Source of the DNA: Deltaproteobacteria bacterium IMCC39524
GTDB taxonomy: Bacteria; Desulfobacterota; Desulfuromonadia; Desulfuromonadales; BM103
Direction: 5' to 3'
Length of the DNA stretch: 64,000 nucleotides
NCBI GenBank assembly: GCA_029667085.1
Contig: JARUHJ010000001.1
Coordinates: 1 to 64,000 of the forward strand
Under the pieces are notes generated by a model. The model saw only the letters and a program-made list of their open reading frames with translations. It did no database searches and had not been told where the DNA came from. A program made the position numbers and the translations under genes. This document shows positions 43,649 to 54,917 of the stretch, one piece after another. Numbering within the stretch: the first letter of the stretch is position 1; each line of letters starts with the position of its first letter.

Positions 43649-43955
43649 GAAGTTCTCCTTGGACTAGATTATAACGGCAAGTTTCTACTTTTCCAGTCAC
43701 ATGTAAATAAATAAATAGATTAAAGATTGTATAATTGAATTTTTATAAGCTAATAACTTTTAAAATAAATATAAAAAAATATAAGTAAGTATAGTGGATA
43801 TTTTTTATATAAAAATTTATTTAATTATGTATAACAATGCATAATTAAGCCCTTTTCTAGGGCGTCGATTCGGTTGCATGACTTGCACAAAAAAATGGTT
43901 CGAAGAAGGTTTCGAATCGCCGTAAAAGTGATGTGTTGTGCGTATTTGAAAGAGT
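43649..43955. other. Strongly AT-rich gene-free stretch
   Basis: Around 43690-43850 the sequence is almost all A and T (runs such as TATAAAAAAATATAAG and TTTTTTATATAAAAATTTA), unlike the rest of the window. No ORF, hairpin terminator or known RNA was identified. It may be an upstream activating or curved-DNA region for the leuB promoter. Confidence 0.5.
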
Positions 43956-43984
43956 TTGACAAAGAAGGTTTCCCTTCTTATAGT
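43956..43984 (+). promoter_or_regulatory. Sigma70-type promoter of leuB
   Basis: TTGACA (43956-43961), exactly 17 bases, TATAGT (43979-43984). It is the best-matching promoter in the window. The start would be near 43991, 60 bases before the ATG. Confidence 0.78.
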
Positions 43985-44023
43985 GACATCCTTAAATTTT
44001 AACAGATTACAGACTGACCATAA

Positions 44024-45142
<1,119 letters not shown>

Positions 45143-45147
45143 ATGAA

Positions 45148-45172
45148 CCGCGTGGCGCGTGGTGCGTAGCGT
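45148..45172 (+). repeat. GCGCGTGG-type dispersed repeat
   Basis: CCGCGTGGCGCGTGGTGCGTAGCGT between leuB and asd. Related stretches occur at 30886-30907 (opposite sense region of the MFS gene), 31012-31026, 51273-51286 and 54840-54917. Confidence 0.55.
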
Positions 45173-45217
45173 AAATTCAAAGGCTAAAGCCAAATCCATA
45201 TACAAGGAAACAAGAAG

Positions 45218-46318
45218 ATGAAAGTCGGTATCGTTGGTTGGCGTGGAATGGTTGGTTCTGTCCTTATGCAGCGCATGCAGGAAGAGAACGATCTGGCCGG
45301 TATTGAGCCGGTATTTTTCTCCACTTCGCAGGCGGGACAGGACGCGCCCCTGGGTGCTGGTACCCTCAAGAATGCTGATGACATCGAAGAACTCAGCAAG
45401 CTTGATGTTGTGATCACCTGTCAGGGTGGTGATTATACCAAAGCCATTCATCCCCAGCTGCGTAAAGCAGGTTGGGACGGTTATTGGATTGATGCCGCAA
45501 GCTCTTTGCGCATGGAGACCGATGCGGTCATTATTCTCGATCCGGTTAACCGCAACGTGATCGATGAAGCCCTGGCCAATGGCGTCAAAGATTTTATCGG
45601 TGGCAACTGTACCGTCAGCCTGATGCTGATGGCGATCGGCGGTCTGTTCCGAGCAGGTCTGGTGGAGTGGGTCTCCTCAATGACTTACCAGGCGGCATCA
45701 GGCGCGGGAGCTCCGAACATGCGTGAACTGTTGAGCCAGATGGGAGCTCTGGAAGACTCGGTGTCGGACCTTTTGAACGACCCGTCATCAGCCATTCTTG
45801 AAATCGATCGAAAAGTCACGGATTCATTGCGCGGGGATGTCCTGCCGACCAAAGAATTTGGCTATCCCCTGGCCGGAAGCTTGCTGCCATGGATTGATCG
45901 CGAAGTTGAAGATGGTCAGAGTCGGGAAGAGTGGAAGGGTTATGCCGAAACCAACAAGATCCTCGCTTATGCCGAACCGGTTCCGATCGATGGTATCTGT
46001 GTCCGGGTTGGTTCCATGCGCTGCCACAGTCAGGCTCTGACGATCCGTCTTAATAAGGATTTGCCTATCGCCGAGATTGAGGCCTTGATCGACAAGGATA
46101 ACGACTGGGTCAAATTAGTTCCTAATACCAAGGCCGACTCCCTGGGTGAACTGACGCCTACTGCCGTGTCCGGCACCCTTGCTATTCCGGTTGGCCGGGT
46201 GCGCAAGATGAAGATGGGCCCGCAATACATATCGGCGTTCACCTGCGGAGATCAGCTTCTTTGGGGGGCGGCAGAACCTTTGCGGCGCATGTTGCGAATT
46301 CTTAAAGAACAGGTGTGA
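45218..46318 (+). CDS. asd: Aspartate-semialdehyde dehydrogenase
   Basis: Reduces aspartyl phosphate to aspartate semialdehyde for lysine, threonine, methionine and peptidoglycan precursors. 366 residues, of the Gram-negative (E. coli-like) type. The NADP-binding start is [18 protein letters not shown]; there is FFSTSQAG, the catalytic Cys in [10 protein letters not shown], and the acid/base His in [30 protein letters not shown] precedes the ATG. Confidence 0.97.
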   Translation: MKVGIVGWRGMVGSVLMQRMQEENDLAGIEPVFFSTSQAGQDAPLGAGTLKNADDIEELSKLDVVITCQGGDYTKAIHPQLRKAGWDGYWIDAASSLRMETDAVIILDPVNRNVIDEALANGVKDFIGGNCTVSLMLMAIGGLFRAGLVEWVSSMTYQAASGAGAPNMRELLSQMGALEDSVSDLLNDPSSAILEIDRKVTDSLRGDVLPTKEFGYPLAGSLLPWIDREVEDGQSREEWKGYAETNKILAYAEPVPIDGICVRVGSMRCHSQALTIRLNKDLPIAEIEALIDKDNDWVKLVPNTKADSLGELTPTAVSGTLAIPVGRVRKMKMGPQYISAFTCGDQLLWGAAEPLRRMLRILKEQV

Positions 46319-46380
46319 ATTGTTAAGGCCTGAAGGGTTGTTTTTTTTCTGCAACCCTTAAACGATAGACATAATACAAT

Positions 46381-46418
46381 CTCGGGGGGCTGTTTCAGCC
46401 CCCCGAAAGTTTTCGTCT
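46381..46418 (+). terminator. Rho-independent terminator after asd
   Basis: TCGGGGGGCTG pairs with CAGCCCCCCGA around TTT, followed by AAGTTTTCGTCTTTTC. Confidence 0.85.
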
Positions 46419-46437
46419 TTTCTTCTGGACTCACACT

Positions 46438-47223
46438 TTGATTGCATCCGCAGAAACAGGCCTATACCAGCAAGCAGAGACAATTCTGCACAGACTTGAC
46501 CCCCGGGTGAAGGTTCTCTCCTGCCTGGTTCTGGTTATGCTCTCGTTTGGCGCTGCCGGCTGGATGCAGCTACTCTCGATGATTATAATTGTTGCTCTCG
46601 CGGCATGGTCTATTCACCCCTTTTCTCAGCGGATTTTCAGCCTCTTCTGGCTGTTACGTTGGTTCTTGCTTTTTACCTTTCTGCTGCATCTTTTTCTATC
46701 TCCTGGGCGAACGCTGTGGGGCTTAAGCTGGCTTTCTTTTGATGGCTTGCTTTCAGGGACTTTTGTTTGCCTGCAAATGCTTCTGGCCGTTGCCGCCTCT
46801 GCTCTCCTCGCCATCACCACGACGACACAAAGCTTATCTCTTGCTTTTGTCTGGTTTGTTAAGCCGTTACACTGGTTGGGGTGCCGAACCGATGAGTGGC
46901 AGAAAATCCTGTTGCTGGCCATGGATTTTGTCCCGGTTGTACACGAGGAAATCCGTGCATCAGGTCAAGAAGAGATACGAACTGCCGACGCGGTTCCCTT
47001 TGCTGCCAGTCAGGGGCGTTTCGCTGCTTGGGGAAAGAGGCTGCATGTCTTGATTTTTCGCCTGGTAGATCGAGGCGACGAGATTGCGCATCGTCTGGCT
47101 CTGGATGACGCCGCAACTATACGGCCAATGGTTTTGCCGGCATTTTTGCCTATGGCCCTTTTGGATCAACTTTTTTCCCTGTTTGTCTGCCTGATGATTC
47201 TCTCTTACTGGTTGGTGGGTTAA
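46438..47223 (+). CDS. EcfT/CbiQ-like energy-coupling transmembrane protein
   Basis: 261 residues with about five or six membrane helices. The CbiQ/EcfT hallmark at the start, LHRLDPRVKVLSCLVLV, is present, as is the later RASGQEEIRTADAVPF-type amphipathic coupling segment. The usual Ala-Arg-Gly coupling motifs are not obvious. Such proteins normally work with two EcfA ATPases and a substrate-binding S subunit, and none of these is encoded nearby. The start is TTG 46438 with weak support. The stop is 1 base before the truA ATG, so the two genes are coupled. Confidence 0.75.
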   Translation: MIASAETGLYQQAETILHRLDPRVKVLSCLVLVMLSFGAAGWMQLLSMIIIVALAAWSIHPFSQRIFSLFWLLRWFLLFTFLLHLFLSPGRTLWGLSWLSFDGLLSGTFVCLQMLLAVAASALLAITTTTQSLSLAFVWFVKPLHWLGCRTDEWQKILLLAMDFVPVVHEEIRASGQEEIRTADAVPFAASQGRFAAWGKRLHVLIFRLVDRGDEIAHRLALDDAATIRPMVLPAFLPMALLDQLFSLFVCLMILSYWLVG

Positions 47224-47224
47224 G

Positions 47225-47959
47225 ATGCGCACAATCCTTTTGAATGTAGAGTATGACGGCACTGCCTATGCTGGTTGGCAATTGCAATCCAACATCCTCA
47301 CTGTACAGGAAGTCGTTGAATCCGCCCTGACACAAATTCTTGGTTACGCCGTCCGGATCCATTCTTCCAGCCGGACTGATGCAGGTGTCCATGCCCGCAA
47401 CATGGCTGTACATTTTCGGACGGAAAGCACTATCCCTCTCACAGCTTTCTGTGCAGGAGCGAATGCTTTCCTGCCTGATGATGTTGTTATCCGGCAAGCA
47501 AGAGAAATGCCGGAGGACTTTCACGCCCGCTTTTCATCCAAGGGTAAATGGTATCGCTATACGATTTACAACGCCGATGTGCGCTCGCCCCTTGCTTGTC
47601 GAACCGCCTGGCATCTACGCGGCACCCTGGATCTGGAACTGATGCGAGAGGCTGCTCGTCTTCTCGTCGGTGAACATGATTTCCAGGCTTTTCGAACAAC
47701 TGGTTGCATCGCCAAAACAACTGTCCGGGAAATTTTTCAGATTGAGGTGAATACGAATCAGGAATTTATTTACCTCGACTTTAAAGGTTCCGGTTTTTTA
47801 CGGAATATGGTTCGGATATTAGTTGGCACCTTGGCTGAGGTAGGGCAGGGGAAACGGCCGCTGAGTGACCTGGAAAAACTTCTCCAGGGCGAGGCCGATT
47901 TAAGTTCCGGCGCTACCGCCCCGGCACACGGACTGTGTCTTCAGGAGGTGTGGTATTAA
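47225..47959 (+). CDS. truA: tRNA pseudouridine(38-40) synthase
   Basis: Makes pseudouridine at positions 38-40 of the tRNA anticodon stem. 244 residues. The catalytic Asp is in HSSSRTDAGVHARNM; the start is LLNVEYDGTAYAGWQLQ and the end FLRNMVRILVGTLAEVGQGK, typical of TruA. The ATG comes 1 base after the previous stop. Confidence 0.97.
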   Translation: MRTILLNVEYDGTAYAGWQLQSNILTVQEVVESALTQILGYAVRIHSSSRTDAGVHARNMAVHFRTESTIPLTAFCAGANAFLPDDVVIRQAREMPEDFHARFSSKGKWYRYTIYNADVRSPLACRTAWHLRGTLDLELMREAARLLVGEHDFQAFRTTGCIAKTTVREIFQIEVNTNQEFIYLDFKGSGFLRNMVRILVGTLAEVGQGKRPLSDLEKLLQGEADLSSGATAPAHGLCLQEVWY

Positions 47960-48055
47960 CCCCGGCTTTTTACCCGTTCTTCTCTTAGTTCTCTATCCTT
48001 CTCTGTGAGTTTTTTCTTATAGTCCCAGACCTGTTAAAAATAGCTTCGATTCTTC

Positions 48056-48084
48056 TTGACTAGCCAAGTCCCCTGAACTAAATA
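48056..48084 (+). promoter_or_regulatory. Sigma70-type promoter of guaB
   Basis: TTGACT (48056-48061), 17 bases, TAAATA (48079-48084), about 45 bases before the guaB start. Confidence 0.6.
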
Positions 48085-48094
48085 TAGCGGTTAA

Positions 48095-49597
<1,503 letters not shown>

Positions 49598-49611
49598 TAA
49601 ACATTGAGACT

Positions 49612-49702
49612 TGGGGCTAGGGACTGAAGGCTGGTAATAACCACTTTCTGTCTCTAGTCTCGAATCTTGAATCCAAACCCCAGCCTCCAGCCCCTAGCCT
49701 CC
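49612..49702. repeat. Long imperfect inverted repeat between guaB and guaA
   Basis: GGCTAGGGACTGAAGGCTGG (49615-49634) and CCAGCCTCCAGCCCCTAGCC (49680-49699) are complementary at 18 of 20 positions around a 45-base loop. It ends 10 bases before the guaA start codon, next to the ribosome site. It may be a dispersed intergenic repeat or influence guaA translation. Confidence 0.65.
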
Positions 49703-49711
49703 AGAGGTCAT

Positions 49712-51271
49712 ATGCAAGACATTCATTCTGAAAAGATACTGATACTAGACTTCGGATCGCAATATACTCAACTGATCGCACGCAGAGTGCGTGAAGCTCA
49801 TGTTTACTGTGAGTTGCACCCCTTCGATATGACTCTCGACGAGATCAAGTCTTTCAATGCTACGGGCATTATCCTTTCCGGCGGACCGAAATCAGTCTAC
49901 GAAGAGGGTGCTCCGGCTATTGAAGAAGAACTTTTCGAGTTGGGAATACCGGTCCTGGGCATCTGTTACGGTATGCAGTTGATGTGTCACCACTTCGGCG
50001 GCAGGGTCGTGCCGGCAGGGAAACGTGAGTACGGCCACGCCGACCTGCTCGCCAAGAACACTCCCGGCCCTCTTTTTGACGGCTTCTTCGTTGATGGTCA
50101 TAGCCCGGTCTGGATGAGCCATGGTGATCATGTTGAGATTCAGCCCCTGGGCTTTGAAGAAATTGCTGTCACCGAAAATGCGCCGGTCTGTGGTATCCAG
50201 AATCTTGAGCGTAATCTCTATGGTGTGCAGTTTCATCCCGAAGTCAACCATACTCCGCGTGGCGAGATGCTCATTGATACCTTCGTGCGCAAAATTTGTG
50301 GCTGCACCGGCAAATGGACGCCCGGACAGATTATCGAGGATGCTGTTAGCAGGATCCGGGAACAGGTTGGTGATGAAGAGGTTATCCTGGGCCTCTCCGG
50401 TGGAGTCGATTCCTCTGTGGCCGCTGCTTTGATTCATCGCGCTATTGGTGATCAGCTTACCTGTGTGTTTGTCGACAATGGTCTCTTGCGTCTCGGTGAA
50501 GGCGACCAGGTTATGTCGACCTTTGCAGAAAGTCTGGGTGTTAAAGTTCTCCGCGTTGATGCTGAGGACCGTTTCCTCGGCAAGCTCGCTGGTGAAACTG
50601 ACCCTGAAAAGAAGCGCAAAATTATTGGCAACCTGTTTGTTGATATTTTCGAAGAAGAGTCTAAAAAACTGGCCAATGCCCAATGGCTGGCTCAAGGGAC
50701 AATCTATCCCGATGTTATCGAGTCGGCCGGTGGTAAAACGGGCAAGGCTCATAATATCAAGAGTCATCACAACGTTGGCGGCTTGCCTGATTACATGACT
50801 CTCAAACTGCTTGAACCTTTACGCGAACTCTTTAAAGATGAGGTTCGTACGGTCGGTGAAGAGCTTGGCTTGCCGCATCGCATGGTCTGGCGCCACCCCT
50901 TCCCGGGCCCCGGCCTCGGTGTGCGCATATTGGGTGAGATTAAAAAAGAATACTGCGACATCCTGCGACACGCCGATGCCATCTACATCGAAGAGCTCTA
51001 CCAGACCGGGCATTACGACAAGATCAGCCAGGCTTTCGCTGTGTTTCTGCCTGTCAAGAGTGTCGGTGTGATGGGTGATGGGCGCACATATGAGTATGTT
51101 GTCGCCTTACGCGCTGTCGAGACGAAAGACTTTATGACTGCTGGCTGGTACCCGATGCCTTACGAAGACCTGGCGCGGATCAGTAATCGGATTATCAATG
51201 AGGTTCGCGGCATCAATCGTGTTACTTACGATATTTCGAGCAAGCCTCCGGCAACCATAGAGTGGGAATAA
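49712..51271 (+). CDS. guaA: GMP synthase (glutamine-hydrolysing)
   Basis: Converts XMP to GMP using ATP and glutamine. 519 residues. A class I glutaminase (1-195) has catalytic Cys in GICYGMQLM, and His and Glu in [10 protein letters not shown]. An ATP-pyrophosphatase domain has the PP-loop [12 protein letters not shown]. The C-terminal dimerisation domain ends [16 protein letters not shown]-like. ATG 49712 ([19 protein letters not shown]) has AGAGGTC upstream; the open frame to 49667 lies in the inverted repeat. Confidence 0.97.
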   Translation: MQDIHSEKILILDFGSQYTQLIARRVREAHVYCELHPFDMTLDEIKSFNATGIILSGGPKSVYEEGAPAIEEELFELGIPVLGICYGMQLMCHHFGGRVVPAGKREYGHADLLAKNTPGPLFDGFFVDGHSPVWMSHGDHVEIQPLGFEEIAVTENAPVCGIQNLERNLYGVQFHPEVNHTPRGEMLIDTFVRKICGCTGKWTPGQIIEDAVSRIREQVGDEEVILGLSGGVDSSVAAALIHRAIGDQLTCVFVDNGLLRLGEGDQVMSTFAESLGVKVLRVDAEDRFLGKLAGETDPEKKRKIIGNLFVDIFEEESKKLANAQWLAQGTIYPDVIESAGGKTGKAHNIKSHHNVGGLPDYMTLKLLEPLRELFKDEVRTVGEELGLPHRMVWRHPFPGPGLGVRILGEIKKEYCDILRHADAIYIEELYQTGHYDKISQAFAVFLPVKSVGVMGDGRTYEYVVALRAVETKDFMTAGWYPMPYEDLARISNRIINEVRGINRVTYDISSKPPATIEWE

Positions 51272-51304
51272 ATACGCGGCGCGTGGCAGGAAAGATCGAA
51301 TAAT

Positions 51305-51342
51305 CAGCGGAGAAAGGCTTTTGCCCTTTCTCCGCTGTTTTG
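51305..51342 (+). terminator. Rho-independent terminator after guaA
   Basis: AGCGGAGAAAGG pairs with CCTTTCTCCGCT around CTTTTGC, followed by GTTTTGTT. A GCGGCGCGTGG repeat fragment (51274-51284) precedes it. Confidence 0.85.
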
Positions 51343-51500
51343 TTCTGTAATCCGTCATGACCAAATATAGCAACTCTTGATTATCAAAGAAATCGTTGCT
51401 TTTCTGCTTCTCGATTGAATGTCTCTGCATGAATAAGCTATGATGAAGATTGTCTTAGTTTCTTTGTTCTTTGGTGTTGTTAAAACGGAAGGGAAGGTTC

Positions 51501-51983
51501 ATGGAAAATTTTCAAATGCTTTACTGGTACTGGCTGGTCTTCGGCATGATACTGATGTTACTGGAACTGGCCGTTCCTTCCTTCACGATCTTCTGGTTTG
51601 GCTTGGGAGCACTGGCCGTCGGCGTATTCTTGCTGGTGGTCCCTGGTCTCAGCCTGACCTTGCAGGTTCTGGCCTGGATTATTGCCTCGGCGGCATTTGT
51701 GCTTTTCTGGTTCAAAGTCCTCAAGCCACGTATGACCGATAAAACGACCTCCGGCATCTCCCGCGAGGCGGTGCTTGGTGAAACGGCCATGGTAACACGT
51801 GTTCCAGAAGGCGATCGACGTGGTGAAATACGTTTCTCTGTGCCGATGCTTGGTTCCGATACCTGGCCATTCATCTGCGACGACGAGGTCGCCGTTGGTG
51901 ACCGGGTTGCCGTGCGGGAAATTTCCGGCAACACCATGTTGGTTAAAATTGTCAGTAACACTCAAAGTAAAGGGGAGGGTTGA
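51501..51983 (+). CDS. NfeD-like membrane protein
   Basis: 160 residues. Two or three N-terminal membrane helices (about 8-75) contain FGMILMLLELAVPSFTIFWFGLGAL. A soluble OB-fold NfeD domain follows (about 95-155; LGETAMVTRVPEGDRRGEIRF...VAVGDRVAVREISGNTMLV). NfeD partners SPFH proteins in membrane microdomains. The start at 51501 has GGAAGG upstream. The next gene, an SPFH protein, begins 2 bases after its stop, the classic NfeD-SPFH pair. Confidence 0.9.
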   Translation: MENFQMLYWYWLVFGMILMLLELAVPSFTIFWFGLGALAVGVFLLVVPGLSLTLQVLAWIIASAAFVLFWFKVLKPRMTDKTTSGISREAVLGETAMVTRVPEGDRRGEIRFSVPMLGSDTWPFICDDEVAVGDRVAVREISGNTMLVKIVSNTQSKGEG

Positions 51984-51985
51984 AT

Positions 51986-52834
51986 ATGGGAGGCCTGATC
52001 GTTGTTGTTATTTTTGCCATTCTGGTTATCACCACCATCAGCATGGGGGTGCGGCTTGTGCCACAGGGCAGCAAATGGGTTGTCCAGAGGCTCGGCAAAT
52101 ATCACAAGACCCTGAACCCCGGTCTGAACATTCTGATCCCTTACGTAGACAATGTTGCTTACAAGGTCACCACCAAGGATCAGGTGCTCGATATTCACTC
52201 CCAGGAAGTAATCACTATGGATAATGCGGTGATCCTGGCCAACGCTGTCGCCTTCATCAACGTTGTTAGCCCTGAGAAGGCGGTCTATGGTGTCGAGAAT
52301 TATCACCTGGCTATACAAAACCTGGTTCAGACTTCGTTGCGTTCGATTATTGGTGAGATGGCTCTGGACTCTGCCCTGAGTTCTCGCGATGCAATAAAGT
52401 CCAAACTCAAAGAAGCTATCTCAGACGATATCAGCGACTGGGGAATCACTTTGAAGACGGTTGAGATTCAGGATATCAAACCATCGCAAACGATGCAGAA
52501 GGCGATGGAAGAGCAGGCTGCTGCTGAGCGTGAGAGAAGGGCAACCGTCACTCGCTCCGGTGGTGAGAAAGAGGCAGCTATCCTTGAAGCCGAGGGTCGA
52601 CTTGAGGCGTCCAAGCGTGATGCTCAGGCTCAGGTGGTGCTGGCCGAGGCAACGCAGCGTGCGATCACCAAGGTGACCGAGGCGATCACGGACAAGGAGC
52701 TTCCTGCCATGTATCTGCTCGGCGAGAAGTACATCAATTCAATTGAAAAAATGGCAAGCAGTCCTAACGCCAAAACGGTCTTGCTACCCGCCGATCTGCC
52801 AAGTGCGTTACGCGGTATCCTTGGGGCGAAATAG
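51986..52834 (+). CDS. SPFH/Band 7 (stomatin-like, QmcA-type) membrane protein
   Basis: 282 residues: one N-terminal membrane helix (about 3-22), then an SPFH domain (about 23-190; VPQGSKWVVQRLGKYHKTLNPG and VTTKDQVLDIHSQEVITMDN). A coiled-coil rich in Ala/Glu (MEEQAAAERERRATVTRSGGEKEAA) precedes a short C-terminal tail. Such proteins oligomerise into rings and organise membrane domains or proteases. GGGGAGGGTTGA overlaps the end of nfeD and serves as its ribosome site. Confidence 0.93.
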   Translation: MGGLIVVVIFAILVITTISMGVRLVPQGSKWVVQRLGKYHKTLNPGLNILIPYVDNVAYKVTTKDQVLDIHSQEVITMDNAVILANAVAFINVVSPEKAVYGVENYHLAIQNLVQTSLRSIIGEMALDSALSSRDAIKSKLKEAISDDISDWGITLKTVEIQDIKPSQTMQKAMEEQAAAERERRATVTRSGGEKEAAILEAEGRLEASKRDAQAQVVLAEATQRAITKVTEAITDKELPAMYLLGEKYINSIEKMASSPNAKTVLLPADLPSALRGILGAK

Positions 52835-52841
52835 CTCTCTC

Positions 52842-52916
52842 AACGCACAGGCGCAAAGAAGTGAATCAAGACGCAAAGACAATCGTTTGCAAGGATAACC
52901 TTTGCGTCTTTCTTTC
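52842..52916 (+). terminator. Repeat-derived hairpin / possible terminator
   Basis: AAGACGCAAAG (52868-52878) pairs with CTTTGCGTCTT (52900-52910), followed by TCTTTCCCC. It lies in a CGCAAAG-type dispersed repeat (CAACGCACAGGCGCAAAG at 52842-52859) and could end the nfeD-SPFH transcript. Confidence 0.5.
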
Positions 52917-53006
52917 CCCATGGTGTCTTTATGTTAAACAACTTGGTCTTTTCTGGCTTCTTGTTAAAACCTTCTTTTGTCAACAAACACTGAGCTTGGA
53001 GGTCTA

Positions 53007-54014
53007 ATGTCTCCGAAAAAACCAGGCAAGCCAGCCAAGAAATACAGCCAGGCTGCTCGTTTACACGACGTAATCCGCATTCTTGAGGCACGCTACGGGG
53101 CGACTGTCGACGAGCTCGCTGAAGAGTGTGGTGTGACCCGAAGAACCATTTATCGTGACCTTGACGCCATTCGCGATGCCGGGTATCCATTAATCTCTGA
53201 ACCTGAAGCCGATGGACGGGTTCTTTATAGCTTCATGACCGGCTTCAGAAGACTGCCACCGATCACTTTCTCCCTTGAAGAATTGATGACACTCTACCTC
53301 TGCCGTGGGCAGCTGGGTTTCTTGCAGGGCACCCCTTTTCAGGATGATCTTGACGCCATCTTCGGCCGCATCCATTCCAGTTTGCCTCCACGCAGCGTAG
53401 CGCATCTGGAACGGATCGCAGAAACAGCAGCCCCCAAGTTCCAGGGGCAGAGGGATTATGCCGTAAAGAAAGAGCTACTCAAGGAGTTGCGCAGGGCGCT
53501 TCTTTATCAGTATCAGATCGACTTGTCCTACACGCCAGCACGCCGCGACACAGAAACCTATCGCTTTGATCCTTACACCTTGCTTTTTTACGGGGGCGCT
53601 CTCTATTTGGGAGGCTACGCCCACAATCGCAAGGCCCTGAGGCTTTTCCTGGTTGATCGTATTGAGCAGCTTACTGTACTGGATGATCGTTTTGAAATTC
53701 CTGAAGACTTTTCGGCAGGCGATCTGACCGGCTCTGCTTTTGGGCTGATCGACGAAGAACAGTTCATGGTCAAGGTCCGGTTCGGCCCTGAGATCGGCCA
53801 CCTGATCCGTGAAAGAACCTGGCACTCAAGCCAGCAAATGGTTGAGGAGGGAGATGGTTCGCTGGTTCTGAGCTTTGAGGCCAGCGGTGAGAAAGAGATT
53901 CTCGCCTGGCTTTATTCCTACCTGCCTTACGTTCAGGTCCTTGAACCAAAGGATCTGAAAGAAAAATTCCTGGAAAACTTGCAAAAGGCCATTCAGGGGG
54001 AGTCGTCCCTCTGA
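53007..54014 (+). CDS. WYL-domain transcriptional regulator with N-terminal HTH
   Basis: 335 residues. An HTH_11/DeoR-like DNA-binding domain (about 18-75) contains VDELAEECGVTRRTIYRDLDAI. It is followed by the WYL module (about 140-215), whose ligand pocket includes YQIDLSYTPARRDTETYRFDPY and LFYGGALYLGGYAHNRKALRLF, and a WCX-type C-terminal extension (about 255-330). Such regulators sense nucleic acid or small nucleotides in several stress and defence systems. The start at 53007 follows TTGGAGGTCTA. It is convergent with the FNT gene, 9 bases away; its target is not evident. Confidence 0.9.
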   Translation: MSPKKPGKPAKKYSQAARLHDVIRILEARYGATVDELAEECGVTRRTIYRDLDAIRDAGYPLISEPEADGRVLYSFMTGFRRLPPITFSLEELMTLYLCRGQLGFLQGTPFQDDLDAIFGRIHSSLPPRSVAHLERIAETAAPKFQGQRDYAVKKELLKELRRALLYQYQIDLSYTPARRDTETYRFDPYTLLFYGGALYLGGYAHNRKALRLFLVDRIEQLTVLDDRFEIPEDFSAGDLTGSAFGLIDEEQFMVKVRFGPEIGHLIRERTWHSSQQMVEEGDGSLVLSFEASGEKEILAWLYSYLPYVQVLEPKDLKEKFLENLQKAIQGESSL

Positions 54015-54023
54015 CCGAGGTTA

Positions 54024-54830
54024 CTATTCGCTCGTCCCCTTCAGATAAGCAAACCAATACGCAAATCCGACGAAAACAACACCACCGATGATGTTGCCCA
54101 AAGTAACCGGGATCAGGTTGCTGATGAAGAAGTTTGACCAGGTCAGCTCTGCAACCTCCAGCCCAAGTTTTGCTTTTAAGAGCAGGCCGGTCGGGATGAA
54201 ATACATGTTGGCAACCGAATGTTCGAAGCCACTGGCGACAAAAGCCATGATTGGAACGTAGCAGGCGAGCATTTTGCCGGGGATGTCGCGGGCTGCTGTG
54301 GCCATGAATACGGCGAGGCAGACCAGCCAGTTGCACAGAATGCCGCGGACCAGCGCAACGCTGAAGGAGAGTTCACACTTGGCCGCTGCGATGTTGACGG
54401 CGTGTTCTGCAACACGACCGATCTGCCAGAGCTCAGACTCAACCATCAGCCAGGCCAGAAAAAGTGATCCGACCAGGTTGCCGATGATGACAATGGTCCA
54501 GTTCTCGGCAATCTTCTTCCAGGAGATCTGCCCTTGAAGCGCGGTCTTGGTCAACAGGCTGTTGCCGGTAAAAAGTTCGGCGCCACAGATGACGACCAGC
54601 ATCAGGCCCAATGAAAAGACGCTACCGCCAAGCAGCCGTGAAATTCCCTCTCCCAAGTGTGCGGTGGCGTCTGATGTAATCAGGGTCGCCAACTCAGCCC
54701 CGAAGGCAATATAAAAACCAGCCAGAAGGCTGAGAACCCAGGTGCGTGCCAGTGGCTGGGTCAGGACCCGGCGGCCATTAGTTGCTATCAACTGGGTGGT
54801 TTCTGTCGGTGTTAGAAAACGTTTTTCCAT
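54024..54830 (-). CDS. Formate/nitrite transporter (FNT family)
   Basis: 268 residues with six membrane helices. FNT features are SLLAGFYIAFGAELATL at the first helix, CGAELFTGNSLLT, GNLVGSLFLAW (the first half-helix break), LVRGILCNWLVCLAVFMA and FEHSVANMYFIPTGLL with the conserved His. Members carry formate, nitrite or hydrosulfide; the substrate is not decided by the sequence. No formate dehydrogenase or nitrite reductase is adjacent. Confidence 0.92.
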   Translation of the reverse strand: MEKRFLTPTETTQLIATNGRRVLTQPLARTWVLSLLAGFYIAFGAELATLITSDATAHLGEGISRLLGGSVFSLGLMLVVICGAELFTGNSLLTKTALQGQISWKKIAENWTIVIIGNLVGSLFLAWLMVESELWQIGRVAEHAVNIAAAKCELSFSVALVRGILCNWLVCLAVFMATAARDIPGKMLACYVPIMAFVASGFEHSVANMYFIPTGLLLKAKLGLEVAELTWSNFFISNLIPVTLGNIIGGVVFVGFAYWFAYLKGTSE

Positions 54831-54839
54831 AAAAGTCCA

Positions 54840-54917
54840 GTGGCGCGTGGCGGGAAGCGCGGCGCATTATGAAATAAAAGGTTCTTCTCGCGACACGCTA
54901 CGGGCTACGCGCCAAGT
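54840..54917. repeat. GCGCGTGG-type repeat, inverted pair
   Basis: GTGGCGCGTGGCGGGAAGCGCGGCGC at 54840-54865 and, inverted, GCGACACGCTACGGGCTACGCGCCA at 54890-54914, the latter overlapping the 3' end of the aminotransferase gene. Confidence 0.5.

Noticed and set aside
43463-43714. 83-codon plus-strand ORF after livF
   Set aside because: It is antisense to the small membrane-protein gene at 43511-43648, which has the ribosome site and membrane-helix pattern of a real gene.
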